The notes below the pieces were generated by a model, which was not told the DNA's origin, did no database searches, and saw nothing but the letters and a program-made list of their open reading frames with translations. Shown piece after piece: positions 9,441 to 18,908 of a stretch of 33,293 nt of DNA. The translations under genes were made by a program, and so were the position numbers. Source of the stretch: Sperchopsis tessellata (lineage: Eukaryota > Arthropoda > Insecta > Coleoptera > Hydrophilidae); contig JAWQRN010000240.1 of NCBI GenBank assembly GCA_033557685.1, positions 1 through 33,293 of the forward strand. The letters run 5' to 3'. The stretch's first letter is position 1. Each line of letters begins with the position of its first letter.

Positions 9441-10524
9441 GAACATACTTTCTTCTAATCGTATGGGGTGTGTAAAATGAAGTATAGTCAAGCGAATCAG
9501 TATTTATGTGGTTTTAAACTTTGAAGAACCCAGAAACAGAGTAAGGAGAGACGGAAGTGTGGAAATAAGTAAGACGGTAGTGTATGTGAATGTATAAATC
9601 AAAAGCCTAGTTTCTTACGTTATTGAGAAATGTTTTGTTTGTAAAGGCAGTAGGCCGCATATATAATTAACTTATATGCAAAACTTGGTGTTTGCAAAAG
9701 TTAAAATGTGGGCTTGGTGTTATTCTAATATACACACGCTTACTTGACAAAGCAATGCAGCTAATACGGTGCTTAAATAGATATTTTATGCTCAAAATAT
9801 TGACTTGCACCTTTAGCTTGATTGTATTTTAAAGTTAGTATTTGTGTATTAGAATAATATCTAGTTCACACTTCTTAAATTTTACAAATACCAATATTTG
9901 CTTCTATTAATTGATAATTTATATTATAGCTTTATCGATAATGAGTGAAAATTGGTTAATGCTGGTCATCTCCTTAATAGATAAAATAAATATCATTGAG
10001 GCTCCTGAAGAACACCCTTTTGAATATTTTAATGATATATCGCATTTTTCAGAAACCACTCTTAGAAAAGATATTTGTAATAAATTATGCTAAAACAATA
10101 GAATATCACCAACCATGGTGGTATCCTATGAAACTGCACTTCTTTGGGCCTTCAAATTTAATAACTTTACCTCATGTCAACTCACACGTTTACGATTTCC
10201 AACCGTTGAACATGAAATGTTTTCATCTAATGTTATTTTGTTGAACAAGTGGTAACATTACACTATCTGGTCAAAAGTACCTACATTTAATTCAGTTACG
10301 GTGTGTACGTATGGTTTCAATTATTACAGGCTCAAAGGACTTCTTGGACCACTACCCGCAGCATTTTTATACTTATCGGGCTCCTGTTTGCGTATATATA
10401 ATCAGCTACTTTCACTTCATCTTGTTTGCCATATCCGAACATAATTTATAGTTTTATTATTAATTTTGTAAATTGTTTAACATTTTGATATACTTTTTAC
10501 TCATTTTGTATATTCCAACACGTA
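9441..10524 (+). other. Spacer with a possible frame-shifted coding trace
   Basis: Two overlapping frames stand out. One runs 9911-10093, containing IEAPEEHPFEYFNDISHF; the other runs 9996-10244, containing PWWYPMKLHFFGPSNLITLP. Read together with one frame change near 10080 they would give about 100 residues of non-repetitive protein-like sequence. I do not recognise a family, and the assignment as coding is tentative. The remaining sequence shows nothing recognisable. Confidence 0.2.
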
Positions 10525-11092
10525 CAGTCATACCTCGGTTAACGTTATCTCTGGTAACGAAACCTCATTATAACGAAGTCCGCAATTTCAAGCCCCATTT
10601 TACATAAAAAAATATTAGAATTTTAAGTTCAATGTGGGATTTCACTAGTTCCGAATACTGCGGAATTTTTAACCGTAAGAATAATGCCAAAAAAGCAAAA
10701 TATAATTCAATGCACTAATCGAAGCCACTTTTTATAATTTGTTTATGTAACTTATTTGCTCCAGTGTTTTTCCGAATAGCTGTTTTGGATAAACAAACAA
10801 ATAAATAATGTATGACAAACAATCAGAAGAAGTTACTACAATACTGAATATTTTGCTTTTTCGAGCGCATTTCTATGAATCTAAATTCGGCAGAATCCGC
10901 ATGTCTGAAATCAACTTTCTAATCGTTGCTTACACTTCGAAGGGTGTGTTTCAATGTGGTGTATTGCAATAATTAACGTATGTTATCTGATAGCATTATT
11001 GTAGATTTTGTAAATATTAAGTGATATTTTGTTCTTCTACTCATTTAATTAAAATGTGAAAATCAAGGAAATGAAAATCAATTTTAGAAACT

Positions 11093-12372
11093 AAATTATA
11101 TATCGTGCGACGTGTTGAAAGGGGTGAAAGAAATTCGGATATTTCACATTCTTTAGGATTAGCGCAATCAACTTTAGCAACCATACTTAGTCAAACAGAA
11201 CAAATAAAACAGCAACAAAATTAACTCGCTTAAGGAGTCAAATTTAAAAAAAAAATTGAGAAAATGTTAAGTTTGTGGGTGGATGATATGGCACAATGAT
11301 ATATTCCTTTAAATCAAATGGTGATTCAAGAAAAACAGTACATTTACTTAATCATCTGAAGTCTAAGCAATTTTATAAAATTAAAGAATATGGGCTCGAA
11401 TTCATAGTGTAAAATGATCAGGAGTAGCCGCAAGTCCAGATGTTGAAGCTGCAAGTCCAGATGTTGAAGCTGCAAGTGTAGATGTTTAAGCTGCATATAA
11501 GTTTATATAGAAAATAAAGGAAATAATGTTCAATGTTGACGAAAGTGGTTTGTTCTGGAAACGGCTACCATCAAAAAGCTTCATTTCTAATGAATAACAA
11601 TCAAGAGCAGGGTTTAAAGCAGCTAAGGACCGTTTGTCGCTACTCTTTGGATAAAATGCCTGCGATTTTAAATTGAAATTGTTATTAGTTTACCATTCGG
11701 AAAACCGAGTGCATAAAAAACTAAGATAAAAGTGGATTTGCCAGGAATGTGGAAAGCTAATAGAAAAGCGTGGCTTACCAAGAGATATTTACTGATTGGT
11801 TTGTTAACCATTTTTGTCCAGAAGAAAGCGGTATTGCCAAACAAATAATTTTGACGAAAAGGCTCTTTTGTTGTTGGACAACGCTCCATGGCATCCGGAT
11901 ATTAATACATTAGACACACGCATTCTTGTAAAAGTTGGTTTTTTTACACGACACAACTTCTCTGATTCAACCGATGGATCAGGGAGTAATAGCAGTATTT
12001 TAAGCTTATCTGCGTCGACCATTAACCAATTTAATTTAACTGGAAGATAAATACCAAATGTGAATTAAAACTTTTTAGAAAAACTACAACATTAAAGTCG
12101 CAATTATAAATATTAATAGATCTTGAAAAGAAGTCACTAATAAATGCTTAATTGAAGTTTGGCGCATGGTATGGCCAGAAGTTGTACTAGAAGAAGATAA
12201 TGATATAGAGATTAGAAATGAAGTTGTCTAGATGGCTCAATGAATAGGTTTTGAAAATGTCGAAGAAGAGGACGTAAGAAATTTATTAAATGCAGAAGAT
12301 GGTGGTTTTTCAGTGGAAGATTTAGAAAGACTTGTTAGTAACGAAGCCAAAGAAAGCGACAAAATTAAATAA
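11093..12372 (+). pseudogene. pogo/Tigger-type DDE transposase relic
   Basis: The protein would bind TIRs through two CENP-B-like HTH domains and cut with a DDE/D core. The first HTH reads RRVERGERNSDISHSLGL (about 11110-11163). The second includes IEKMLSLWVDDMAQ and YIPLNQMVIQEK, followed by LNHLKSKQFYK. The first catalytic aspartate lies in FNVDESGLFWK (codon 11538), then GFKAAKDRLSLLFG and LLVYHSEN. The second lies in LLLLDNAPWHP (codon 11877). The third lies in IQPMDQGVIAVF (codon 11977, another frame). The acidic C-terminus (ENVEEEDVRNLLNAEDGG) stops at 12370-12372. Several stops (near 11218, 11505 and 11589) and frameshifts inactivate it. Three in-frame AASPDVE-like repeats sit at 11427-11489. 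Confidence 0.88.
11427..11489 (+). repeat. 21-bp tandem repeat, three units, inside the transposase relic
   Basis: Units 11427-11447, 11448-11468 and 11469-11489 follow GCYGCAAGTCCAGATGTTGAA, with a few changes in the third. The length is a multiple of three and the repeat translates in the DDE frame as AASPDVE, AASPDVE, AASVDV-stop. It falls between the DNA-binding and catalytic domains. Confidence 0.9.
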
Positions 12373-13089
12373 GTTTCTGCGGAAAAAGTGTTAACAACCA
12401 AAATTTTGAAAAGGTGCCTGAAATGCTTTAAATTATTGGTGCTCTTGTGACTATAGCTATAGACTAATTCGTTTAAAACATAAATTATACAGTTTTAACT
12501 AAATATTATATATTTCTGTATCATTATTTTTGTTAAATTTAATTTATGTGAATTACTTGACAGGCAAATTCGTAGCAGGTGTAGATACGTTTTAATAGAT
12601 TTTTCGTATCATGTTTTTTTCAGTTTAAACCTAGCACTACTGGAATGAAAGTGTATGAAAACAATATACCTTTCCTTTATTACATAATAGCGATCCCATA
12701 TGGCAGTCCGAAAGACCATACATGATTTTTAAAATTATTAGCAAAAAAAGAAGCTATATGTTGTAAAACAATACCTTGAAGTTATGTTATAGTAGTATGG
12801 TACTAAGTGAGGAACATAATTAATTTAAATGTTACGGCTGAATAGAAAAGTCTTGAAAGAAGATGATGAAATACATTGTGGTAAAGTGATCGTTCACTAA
12901 CCCAGGACCACACAGTGTGGAAAAGGGAGCCAGAACTCGTATATGAGGAGATGATGTAGTAATAAGCCAAAATTAGGAAAAGGGCAGTTTTGTATGTTCG
13001 CCAAGCTTCACATAACCTGTTTAATCCCAAACTGTAGTAATTCCCCCATAATTCGAAGCGCAAGAAAGGAGAAACTCCGGTAATTTGTT
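12373..13089. other. AT-rich spacer with small palindromes
   Basis: No gene or transposon end was recognised. CCACACAGTGTGG at 12908-12920 is a perfect 6-bp-arm palindrome, and AGTGA-TCGT-TCACT lies about 20 bases before it. Confidence 0.45.
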
Positions 13090-13400
13090 ATTGTTTGCGT
13101 CGTTTGCCGCTCGCTAGGATCCGAAATCGGGGCGGCGGGCCGATCCGGCAGCGGGATAATTGGGTTGTCAGTCATGGCAAATCACCCGGAGCCTGGAGGA
13201 TTCCGGTAAATGGGCTACTCAGCCGTTTAGTCGCTTCAATACACTGTCTTGCGATTTATTTAAAAGGAAGTGGGGTGGGAGGACGCTGGCAGACGATCAT
13301 TCACGGGAGGACCGGTCGTTCGTTTGTCGTCCCCGTTTCTACTATCTACTTCTTCATCAGACTCCGTTTATTGCCCACCGAGATGGAGAGTGTAAACTAA
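13090..13400 (+). other. Isolated CpG- and GC-rich patch with two open frames
   Basis: Roughly two dozen CpG dinucleotides occur in about 300 bases (for example GGGGCGGCGGGCCGATCCGG near 13130), in a window that is otherwise AT-rich and CpG-poor. Two overlapping frames are open (13095-13400 and 13160-13438), but neither product resembles a known protein; long open frames arise easily where stops are GC-depleted. It could be a CpG-rich promoter or first exon, or an insertion of foreign or repetitive DNA. It does not look like rRNA. Confidence 0.4.
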
Positions 13401-13849
13401 TGTATACGGTACACCAATCTGAAAGAGGGTGTACATGACCTATTCACTCCTCCAACCAACTTTACCCGATACACTTTGTGCATTTGACAAATTGCTCAAT
13501 TTTATTATTTTGAAATTGTCTCAATTTTATTATTCTGAAATGTAACCATGGTTGAATGCAAATAAAATCCAAATGACTTTTAGATTCCAAGCTACAAGTC
13601 TTTTGGAATTAATTTATTGTAGTATCAATAGTAAGAAGGAAATGTTCAAATTTAAATGATAATACGAACATACTTTCACTCATGATGATAAACATTTCCA
13701 TCTAAGATTTCATTGTTAAGAGTTTCGTAATGCGATATCATATTTTTCTATGATTATTAGTATGTAGGAATCAAGCCCAAAAGCCACGACCCGTACAATA
13801 AAATTTATATATAGTCACATTCCTCTATTTTGTAGACATTGAGCTAAAC
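13401..13849. other. AT-rich spacer
   Basis: No recognised feature. An imperfect short direct repeat of TTTTATTATTTTGAAATTGTC-like sequence occurs at about 13500-13540. Confidence 0.45.
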
Positions 13850-14560
13850 TATTATAACTATATCTTATATCTTTTTTCTATGGAGTTATCAAGTCTTCTA
13901 AAGGGTCCAATCTAATTTGTGGAAGATATTTTACAAATATATTGTGGACGTTCAGAGAACAATTAAATAAAATATGACTAACGTCACTAACAGATCTGTA
14001 ACCACATTCTCATTAAGGGTCTGGAAATGTGCCTATATGTAACAGGCGCAATGGGAAGCATCCATACCCAAATATCATCCTAGCTACTAAGCTTGTTATA
14101 TAAGTATGTTGCCGGAATGATTAGATATGAAATTTGGTTTCAACAGACTGAATTTTAAAATAAGTATATCAAACGTAAGATTATGTCGGAGTATTATTTT
14201 GATGGTGAATAAGAAATTGGAACTGGAAGGTAATTCTTTCGAGGATCCATGTTGACATTGATGAATTCTGCGTTGAGCTTCTTGAGTTTAGGAATTAAAT
14301 TTAACTAATAGTAACATTTTTGTAATCAATAAACCATAAGTATGAATGGCACCCAAAATAATTGATCCAGTTATCATTCCACTCACTCATCACTTCTTGG
14401 ATTTCAGGAATTATATCCATAATTATTGGAACAGCTCTTATGAATTTAATAGTCTTGATTCGTGCCTATTTTGCATATTAATGAAAATTTGAAAAGTCAT
14501 AAACAGCACCGTCATATAAACGACACCAACTATCGGCAAAGGATGATTGATATCCAAATT
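13850..14560 (-). pseudogene. LINE ORF2 relic: RNase H-like region and Cys-rich C-terminus
   Basis: On the minus strand, PIIMDIIPEIQEVMSEWND (about 14430-14375), followed by NYFGCHSYL, resembles the RNase H region of insect LINEs (IxxDI...I.F.WVPSHxGI). Further along, GYGCFPLRLLHIGTFPDP and, after stops, ECGYRSVSDVSHILFNC (about 14013-13960) matches the CxC-x8-HxxxxC motif near the end of these polymerases, where LRxGH...HLxRIGxxxSPxCxCG and HILFxC are typical. One of the first cysteines is lost to a stop. The RT domain is absent, and the frame changes several times. I infer an I- or Jockey-group LINE, truncated and old. Confidence 0.6.
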
Positions 14561-14611
14561 TTGTGACCTGGCTTGTATTATAGGTAATAGACTTCCACGG
14601 TTATTATCTAT

Positions 14612-14645
14612 ATGAATGTTGTTTCTGCGCCGACGTTTCGTTCAC
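14612..14645 (+). repeat. Terminus of the fold-back family with an internal deletion
   Basis: ATGAATGTTGTTTC equals the outer end of the window-terminal element (33220 onward). It is followed after three bases by GCCGACGTTTCGTTCAC, the core. About 30 bases present in the 33219 copy between these two blocks are missing. Confidence 0.65.
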
Positions 14646-14926
14646 ATCATCATGAAATAGGTTATACGATTATGGTCCATGGTACTAAGATCTTGGCTTC
14701 TTATTTTCCCAGAAAATTCAGAGAAGCCATTGAGGCTTATAATCGCCCCAACAACATTAATAGAGACGATAGTTTTCAACTTCCCATCGCTTGGATGATC
14801 ACCCTAGCTCGTTTCTCTCCTCCTGCACTCGATTCCGAATGGAACACATCCACCCTAGTGCACATCCTCTACTCCAGTTCTTGCCTATATAAGTATGATC
14901 TGGGTTGTATTTTAAAGTTAGAATGA
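14612..14926 (+). pseudogene. C-terminal tail of a Penelope-like element (end of the GIY-YIG region)
   Basis: The open frame contains GTKILASYFPRKFREAIEAY and NRPNNINRDDSFQLPIAW, matching the conserved end of PLE endonucleases (xRKxREAIEIxxxPNNxNRDxGxxLPxxW). The GIY-YIG and RT parts are missing. The first codons (MNVVSAPTFRSHH) are not PLE protein: the underlying DNA, ATGAATGTTGTTTC then GCCGACGTTTCGTTCAC, is the terminus of the fold-back family joined directly to the PLE tail. A TATA-like CTATATAAGTATG lies at about 14885, near the element's 3' end, where PLE copies can carry a promoter. The ORF is therefore a chimera and its ATG is not a real start. Confidence 0.8.
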
Positions 14927-15650
14927 TTTCATTCACACTAAAATACCCCTACAACTGGTAGAGCTACTAACATACTATTTTCAAGGCAGACTAAGGTCAA
15001 GATAGATAATATTCTTATAATTGAAAGATGCAGGTGCTGAAAGAAATTTTGAATATACAACCGGTATTTGATTTTCCACCTTTATCAGAAGAGTATCATT
15101 GTTGTATATTATGTTTTTCTTTTTTGCAATAATAAGATCATAACGTTTAAGGAACTCTAAGTTCGTATTTTTTATCAATAAATTATAAGAAAGTTGAAAG
15201 TGTATTGCATATATTGAACTGTCAGTTTCACGAAACTAACTTACATGGACTTAAATTCAGATATAAAAGTTTTTTAGTCTATCACTATTTGTGATCTTAT
15301 TCTCCAAGAAGTTTATGTTTGAACCCCAATGCTTCACTTTCATAAGTTTACAGATTCATTTATTGCCTTAAAGTTTCCTCTTCAATTTCCTCGTTAGAGG
15401 TTTCAACGTTGTCCGACCCAAATACGTATAGCTTTATATTGTTGTGACTACCACTTTAAAATTGTTAGTGTTGATCTCCATACAGGTAAAAAACAAGTAG
15501 CTGATGAAGACATTTGTGCGATCGAAACTGGTCACCTAATCATAATATAAAGTTGTGGAAAGACAATAGACTTTCAATCAAGATTAATAATCATATCCAA
15601 AAAATGTCAGATTTTATATTTAAGTTGGTAGGAAACATGTGTATGTGGAT
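14927..15650. other. AT-rich spacer
   Basis: No gene recognised. TTGTATTTTAAAGTTAG at about 14904, next to TTCACACT, is shared with about 9823, which may be another trace of PLE 3' sequence. Confidence 0.4.
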
Positions 15651-15769
15651 GCCTATTCGCGTTTAAAAGACCCCTAGGGGCGCTAGCATCGAATCCAAGA
15701 TGGCCGTCCGAAGGTGGATAGATTACGTTGTTTACATTGCTTGATACGTGTTTATGCTGTGATAAAGTG
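15651..15769 (+). promoter_or_regulatory. YY1/Pho-like site upstream of a coding relic
   Basis: CCAAGATGGCCGTCC (about 15694-15708) contains the AAGATGGC core bound by YY1 and its insect relative Pho, and lies about 75 bases upstream of the coding trace at 15770. Such sites are common in transposon promoters. Binding here is inference only. Confidence 0.3.
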
Positions 15770-16006
15770 TTTAGATTCAATCCATTTCCCATAGTGTTTG
15801 AGCCAGAGGTTGATATCGTTGATATTATGGATTTCAAGGGACAATTTGTTGAGGGATCGGCAATTATCAAAGCAAATCACCTGATCGAATGTGGCGTGAT
15901 ATGAAGGACGAACGGCGGGATCCATATCTTTTCATTGTCTCTGCAAAAATCGCATTTGAATCAGAGGCCTCATGAAATAAATGTTAAATTATTCTACAGC
16001 AGTTAG
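15770..16006 (+). pseudogene. Coding relic of a repeat-family protein, one internal stop
   Basis: One frame runs for about 79 codons, broken only by a TGA at 15902-15904, to a TAG at 16004-16006. It reads FNPFPIVFEPEVDIVDIMDF, GQFVEGSAIIKANHLIECGV, then GIHIFSLSLQKSHLNQ and RPHEINVKLFY. The GxxIxKxNHLIxCG followed by LCLQxSxLxxxPHEI pattern resembles, from memory, the N-terminal part of transposon-related insect proteins that also carry SWIM or YqaJ-type domains. No such domain is visible here. The assignment to that family is uncertain, but the coding character is good: a long stop-poor frame in AT-rich DNA. Confidence 0.4.
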
Positions 16007-16321
16007 CATTCTCTTAGATTCACCTCCTGTAAAGATACTGACTTAAATATGATGTCGATGATACTACATATTGAAAACTTCAGTAGGTAGGCAACTACAG
16101 TTATCAAGTGCGGTAGGTATTTGTCTTCCTTTCAGTAAATTGTACAGTTTGTGTACGCATGCAATACAAAATAGGTACTAGGCATATCAATAAATGATTT
16201 CCTACATACAAATCAAAAAATGTTACAGGTTATGATACAAATATGTATAGATTTCTTGACTAATTATATGTCTAGTATAAATACAGTACAGATAATACAC
16301 TTATCAAAATAGAAAAAAAAA
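16007..16321. other. AT-rich spacer
   Basis: No recognised feature. Confidence 0.45.
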
Positions 16322-16753
16322 TGTCAGGTTTGAAATGTTCTCCACACGACCACTGTTTTTGATACTTTCTTCCCAATTTTTAACACGTAACTATACTTTT
16401 AGTTTGGCTTTGTCTTTGTCTTTGGGAGATATGTGGAAAGAAAATCCACCAGTTGCTTTACTGTCACACTGAGGCACTGAACAATATTTATTTCCCTTCC
16501 TTGCTACGTTTTTAACTTCCACACCAACTATTGTTTGTTTTTCTGTCCTCCCGTCCATTGCTAAATGCATGCTAAACAGATCTGACAGCTCAAACCTATC
16601 CACCACTGCAGGGTTGCACTTTTGCTCACCAGATGTCAGCCACTTTGCTTTTAAACGCGAATAGAGATTATCAATATATATGCGATGATCCGGGCTCAAG
16701 GGGGGGTGTCTATGTTTTCTATAATTTCGTGTGGAGGGTTGATGCACATGCAC
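16322..16753 (-). pseudogene. Broken THAP-type zinc finger with upstream open frame
   Basis: The minus-strand frame 16753-16391 (120 codons) ends with KGNKYCSVPQCDSKATGGFS, FHISPKDKDK. The CxxPxC pair and FHxxP motif are those of a THAP DNA-binding domain (C2CH zinc). The frame stops at 16391, but a shifted frame continues KIGKKVSKT and then CGEHFKPD (about 16344-16323), which supplies the missing CxxH half. At least two frameshifts are needed, so the gene is dead. THAP fingers are found in P-element-like transposases and in host factors. The 80 residues upstream (including FELSDLFSMHLAMDGRTEKQ) are unrecognised and may be untranslated or out-of-frame sequence. Confidence 0.6.
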
Positions 16754-18249
16754 ATAGTTAAAAAAAGGTGTTCACACATTATGTATCTAAAACTTTCCGG
16801 CGATAAGGATAAAAAAGGGGGTCTAACTGACAACCCCTATGTAATACTCCACTGGAAGAGTACCAAAATTATGGTCACGTTAGATTAAAACGAACCTTCG
16901 TTCGGCACAGACTGTCAAGTGAAACTCAATGAATTACTTTGTTTTGTTATAACAAATATTTTTACTTATAACGAATACAGATGCATTAAAACGTTTGAAG
17001 CATAAAAAACTCATTTTTATAAAGCTTAGTAGAATTTTGTAGATATTAGAATTTGTTCAAAACTCATTCCAATAAACAAACAAATACAATGTGGCTGAGG
17101 GTTATGTTTACTCATATTTATTTGGCAAAATCGACTGGGAAATATATGTACGTAAAATATATGTTCCTCACATAAGTTTTCTCAATTGGTTCGTAGTCCG
17201 TCATATATAGATACCACGAAGGGCCGGGCTTTATTTCAGATCTATTAAACTATTTTACTATATTTTTTTTATAATGCTATATTGTAAATTTGTAGTGATA
17301 ACTTATAACTTTTGAACTTTAGAGAATATAACTTTTTTCCTTTATAAGGCAATAATCATGATATCCAGAATATTATGAAAAAAAATACAAATGGAGAGCC
17401 ATATTTATAAGGCAAACTTTAATGTATTATTACTCTGTATAGATGTGTCCACGACCAGATGTTTGGTCTTTTTTCCCTATTTACATTTCTTTCCTTATTT
17501 ATATTTGTATCTTCACTCTCGACTTTTTATTATAATCTGTTTACCTTTATATCCTATTCCTCAAAACCGCGTTAGTTACAACATTGACAAAATGATAATA
17601 TTAAAAGTGTGTTAACAAAATTTAATGTATGAGTTATATACCATTAAATTTTGATACACAAAAGCACGCACTTGAAAATATTATATAATTGAGAATATTT
17701 TTTAAATTTTATAGAAAACTGCATTTTATAGATAATAGGTTTTGCGGAACCGATAACGTTATACTATATTTTTTTTTATTAATGAGTAGATTATAGGTTT
17801 TTTTTGTAACAAGAATCTGTGTATATTTGTATGCATTTATGAACAAATAATTTATTATTTATTAAAATAATGACTACCATATTTATTTGTTTATTTTATT
17901 AGAATTCTTCATTTGATATGTAGGTTTTACTAATTATATATACATTAATTTAATAGTTAACCAGAAAATATAAAAACAAATACATCAAGTTTATAAATAT
18001 TTTTGAATTAATTTCTAGTAAAGAACAGGTTAAATATAAGGAGACTGTATTATTGTATTTTTGAACTTAGTGAAGTTTAATCTGTAATTGAGAATTTTAC
18101 TACTTTGACAATTTGTTTGTCAGCTGTTATTGATCGTAAAGACCTATTATTTTCGCAAGCAATTAAACACAGAAGCAATTGATCAAACTAAATAAGAAAT
18201 ATTTATAAACAAAAACTATAAGGTGTATTCGTTGCAAAGTCTCTCCACT
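16754..18249. other. AT-rich region without a recognised gene
   Basis: Two ATG-initiated frames (16685-16888 plus; 17391-17615 plus) have no recognisable similarity. The stretch 16790-16920 is somewhat richer in GC and includes a CCCC/GGGG-containing segment. The rest is low-complexity AT-rich DNA. Confidence 0.45.
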
Positions 18250-18467
18250 ACATTTTCTATTTTTTTTTTATTTTAATTAGATTGGCCTCGGCACATTCCA
18301 TTTAGCCTAGTGCTAATTTGTTAAATTGTATTTTTCGATATAATTCCAAGTCCCTGCGATTGTACGCCGAGACTGGGAATCGAACTCGAGCCACCGCGGA
18401 GTCGCATAGATAGCACCCTTAACGCTTCAACCTATACGGCTACCGAGGCGCTACACATTTTCTATTT
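18250..18467 (-). repeat. 13-bp target-site duplication flanking the SINE
   Basis: ACATTTTCTATTT occurs at 18250-18262 and again at 18455-18467, immediately outside the SINE. On the minus strand the insertion site begins with an A-rich run, as expected for LINE-type target-primed integration. Confidence 0.85.
18263..18454 (-). mobile_element. tRNA-derived SINE
   Basis: Read on the minus strand, the element begins GTAGCGCCTCGGTAGCCG. It has an A-box-like TAGCCGTATAGG and, about 45 bases on, a B-box-like GAGTTCGATTCCC, the two halves of an RNA polymerase III internal promoter. The head folds only loosely as a tRNA. A tRNA-unrelated body follows and ends in an A-rich tail (plus 18261-18275). 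A 13-bp duplication flanks it. The body ends with GTGCCGAGGCC, inversely related to the GCCTCGG near the head. Mobilisation would require a partner LINE. The partner is unknown; the LINE relics here show no obvious shared tail. Confidence 0.88.
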
Positions 18468-18804
18468 AAAAAGCCGTTTTATCGATTTATTAGTTTACCC
18501 ATATTTATTCAGTTATACAGTTCTTCTTCCAGTATCCCAAAATCTACTGACTTTTTTAATGTACAATATAATCCTAACGCTTCTTAAAAAATTCGCATTC
18601 TGAGTTATTGTGCACGCAAAAATGTATGATACATGCCAAAAATATCAAGAACTATTACAAAGGACCCCAGAACACGTTTCCATTTCCGAAAAGTAACAAA
18701 ACCATTGACTGTAGAATACTTTAAAGTTTTTTTTTGTTTAACATCGGCCTAGTTTTGTTGCTATGGTAGTCATTGAAGCGCGGGAATAGGCAACGGCACC
18801 TGGA
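18468..18804. other. AT-rich spacer
   Basis: No recognised feature. Confidence 0.45.
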
Positions 18805-18908
18805 AATTGCAACCACCGTGTTCCAACTGGAATTGCAACCACCGTGTTCCAACTGGAATTGCAACCACCGTGTTCCAGCTAGAATTGCAACCACCGTGTT
18901 CCAACTGG
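18805..18908 (+). repeat. 26-bp tandem repeat, four units
   Basis: The units start at 18805, 18831, 18857 and 18883, each AATTGCAACCACCGTG followed by TTCCAACTGG. Units 1, 2 and 4 are identical; unit 3 has AGCTAG in place of AACTGG. Twenty-six is not a multiple of three, so the minus-strand frame crossing the array (18933-18721) reads each unit in a different phase and is not a real protein. The near-identity suggests a recent expansion or ongoing length change. Confidence 0.95.

Larger units (their letters stand above)
10525..12372 (+). mobile_element. pogo/Tigger-type DNA transposon, right end not found
   Basis: The left end at 10525 reads CAGTCATACCTCGGTTAACG, preceded by TA (10523-10524), which is the classic terminal sequence of the pogo/Tigger group. 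CCTC-TAACG-like motifs repeat within the first 55 bases. The transposase relic follows at 11093-12372. I could not find the inverted right terminus downstream to 13090, so the 3' end is either deleted or too decayed to see. Confidence 0.7.

Noticed and set aside
11668..12022. Minus-strand frames of 72-73 codons
   Set aside because: They lie antisense to the Tigger catalytic domain, whose DDE motifs are clear on the plus strand.
12908..12920. CCACACAGTGTGG palindrome as a binding site
   Set aside because: A 6-bp-arm palindrome is expected by chance in 33 kb, and nothing nearby supports a role.
16920..17000. Right terminus of the Tigger element (TTATAACGAA-like sequence)
   Set aside because: It lacks the CCGAGG-TGACTG-TA end and lies over 4 kb beyond the transposase.
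18360..18440. A tRNA gene on the minus strand
   Set aside because: A and B boxes are present, but the acceptor and anticodon arms do not pair properly and the sequence continues into a SINE body with an A tail and target duplication.
18805..18908. CRISPR-like array
   Set aside because: Units are directly adjacent with no unique spacers, and the DNA is eukaryotic.
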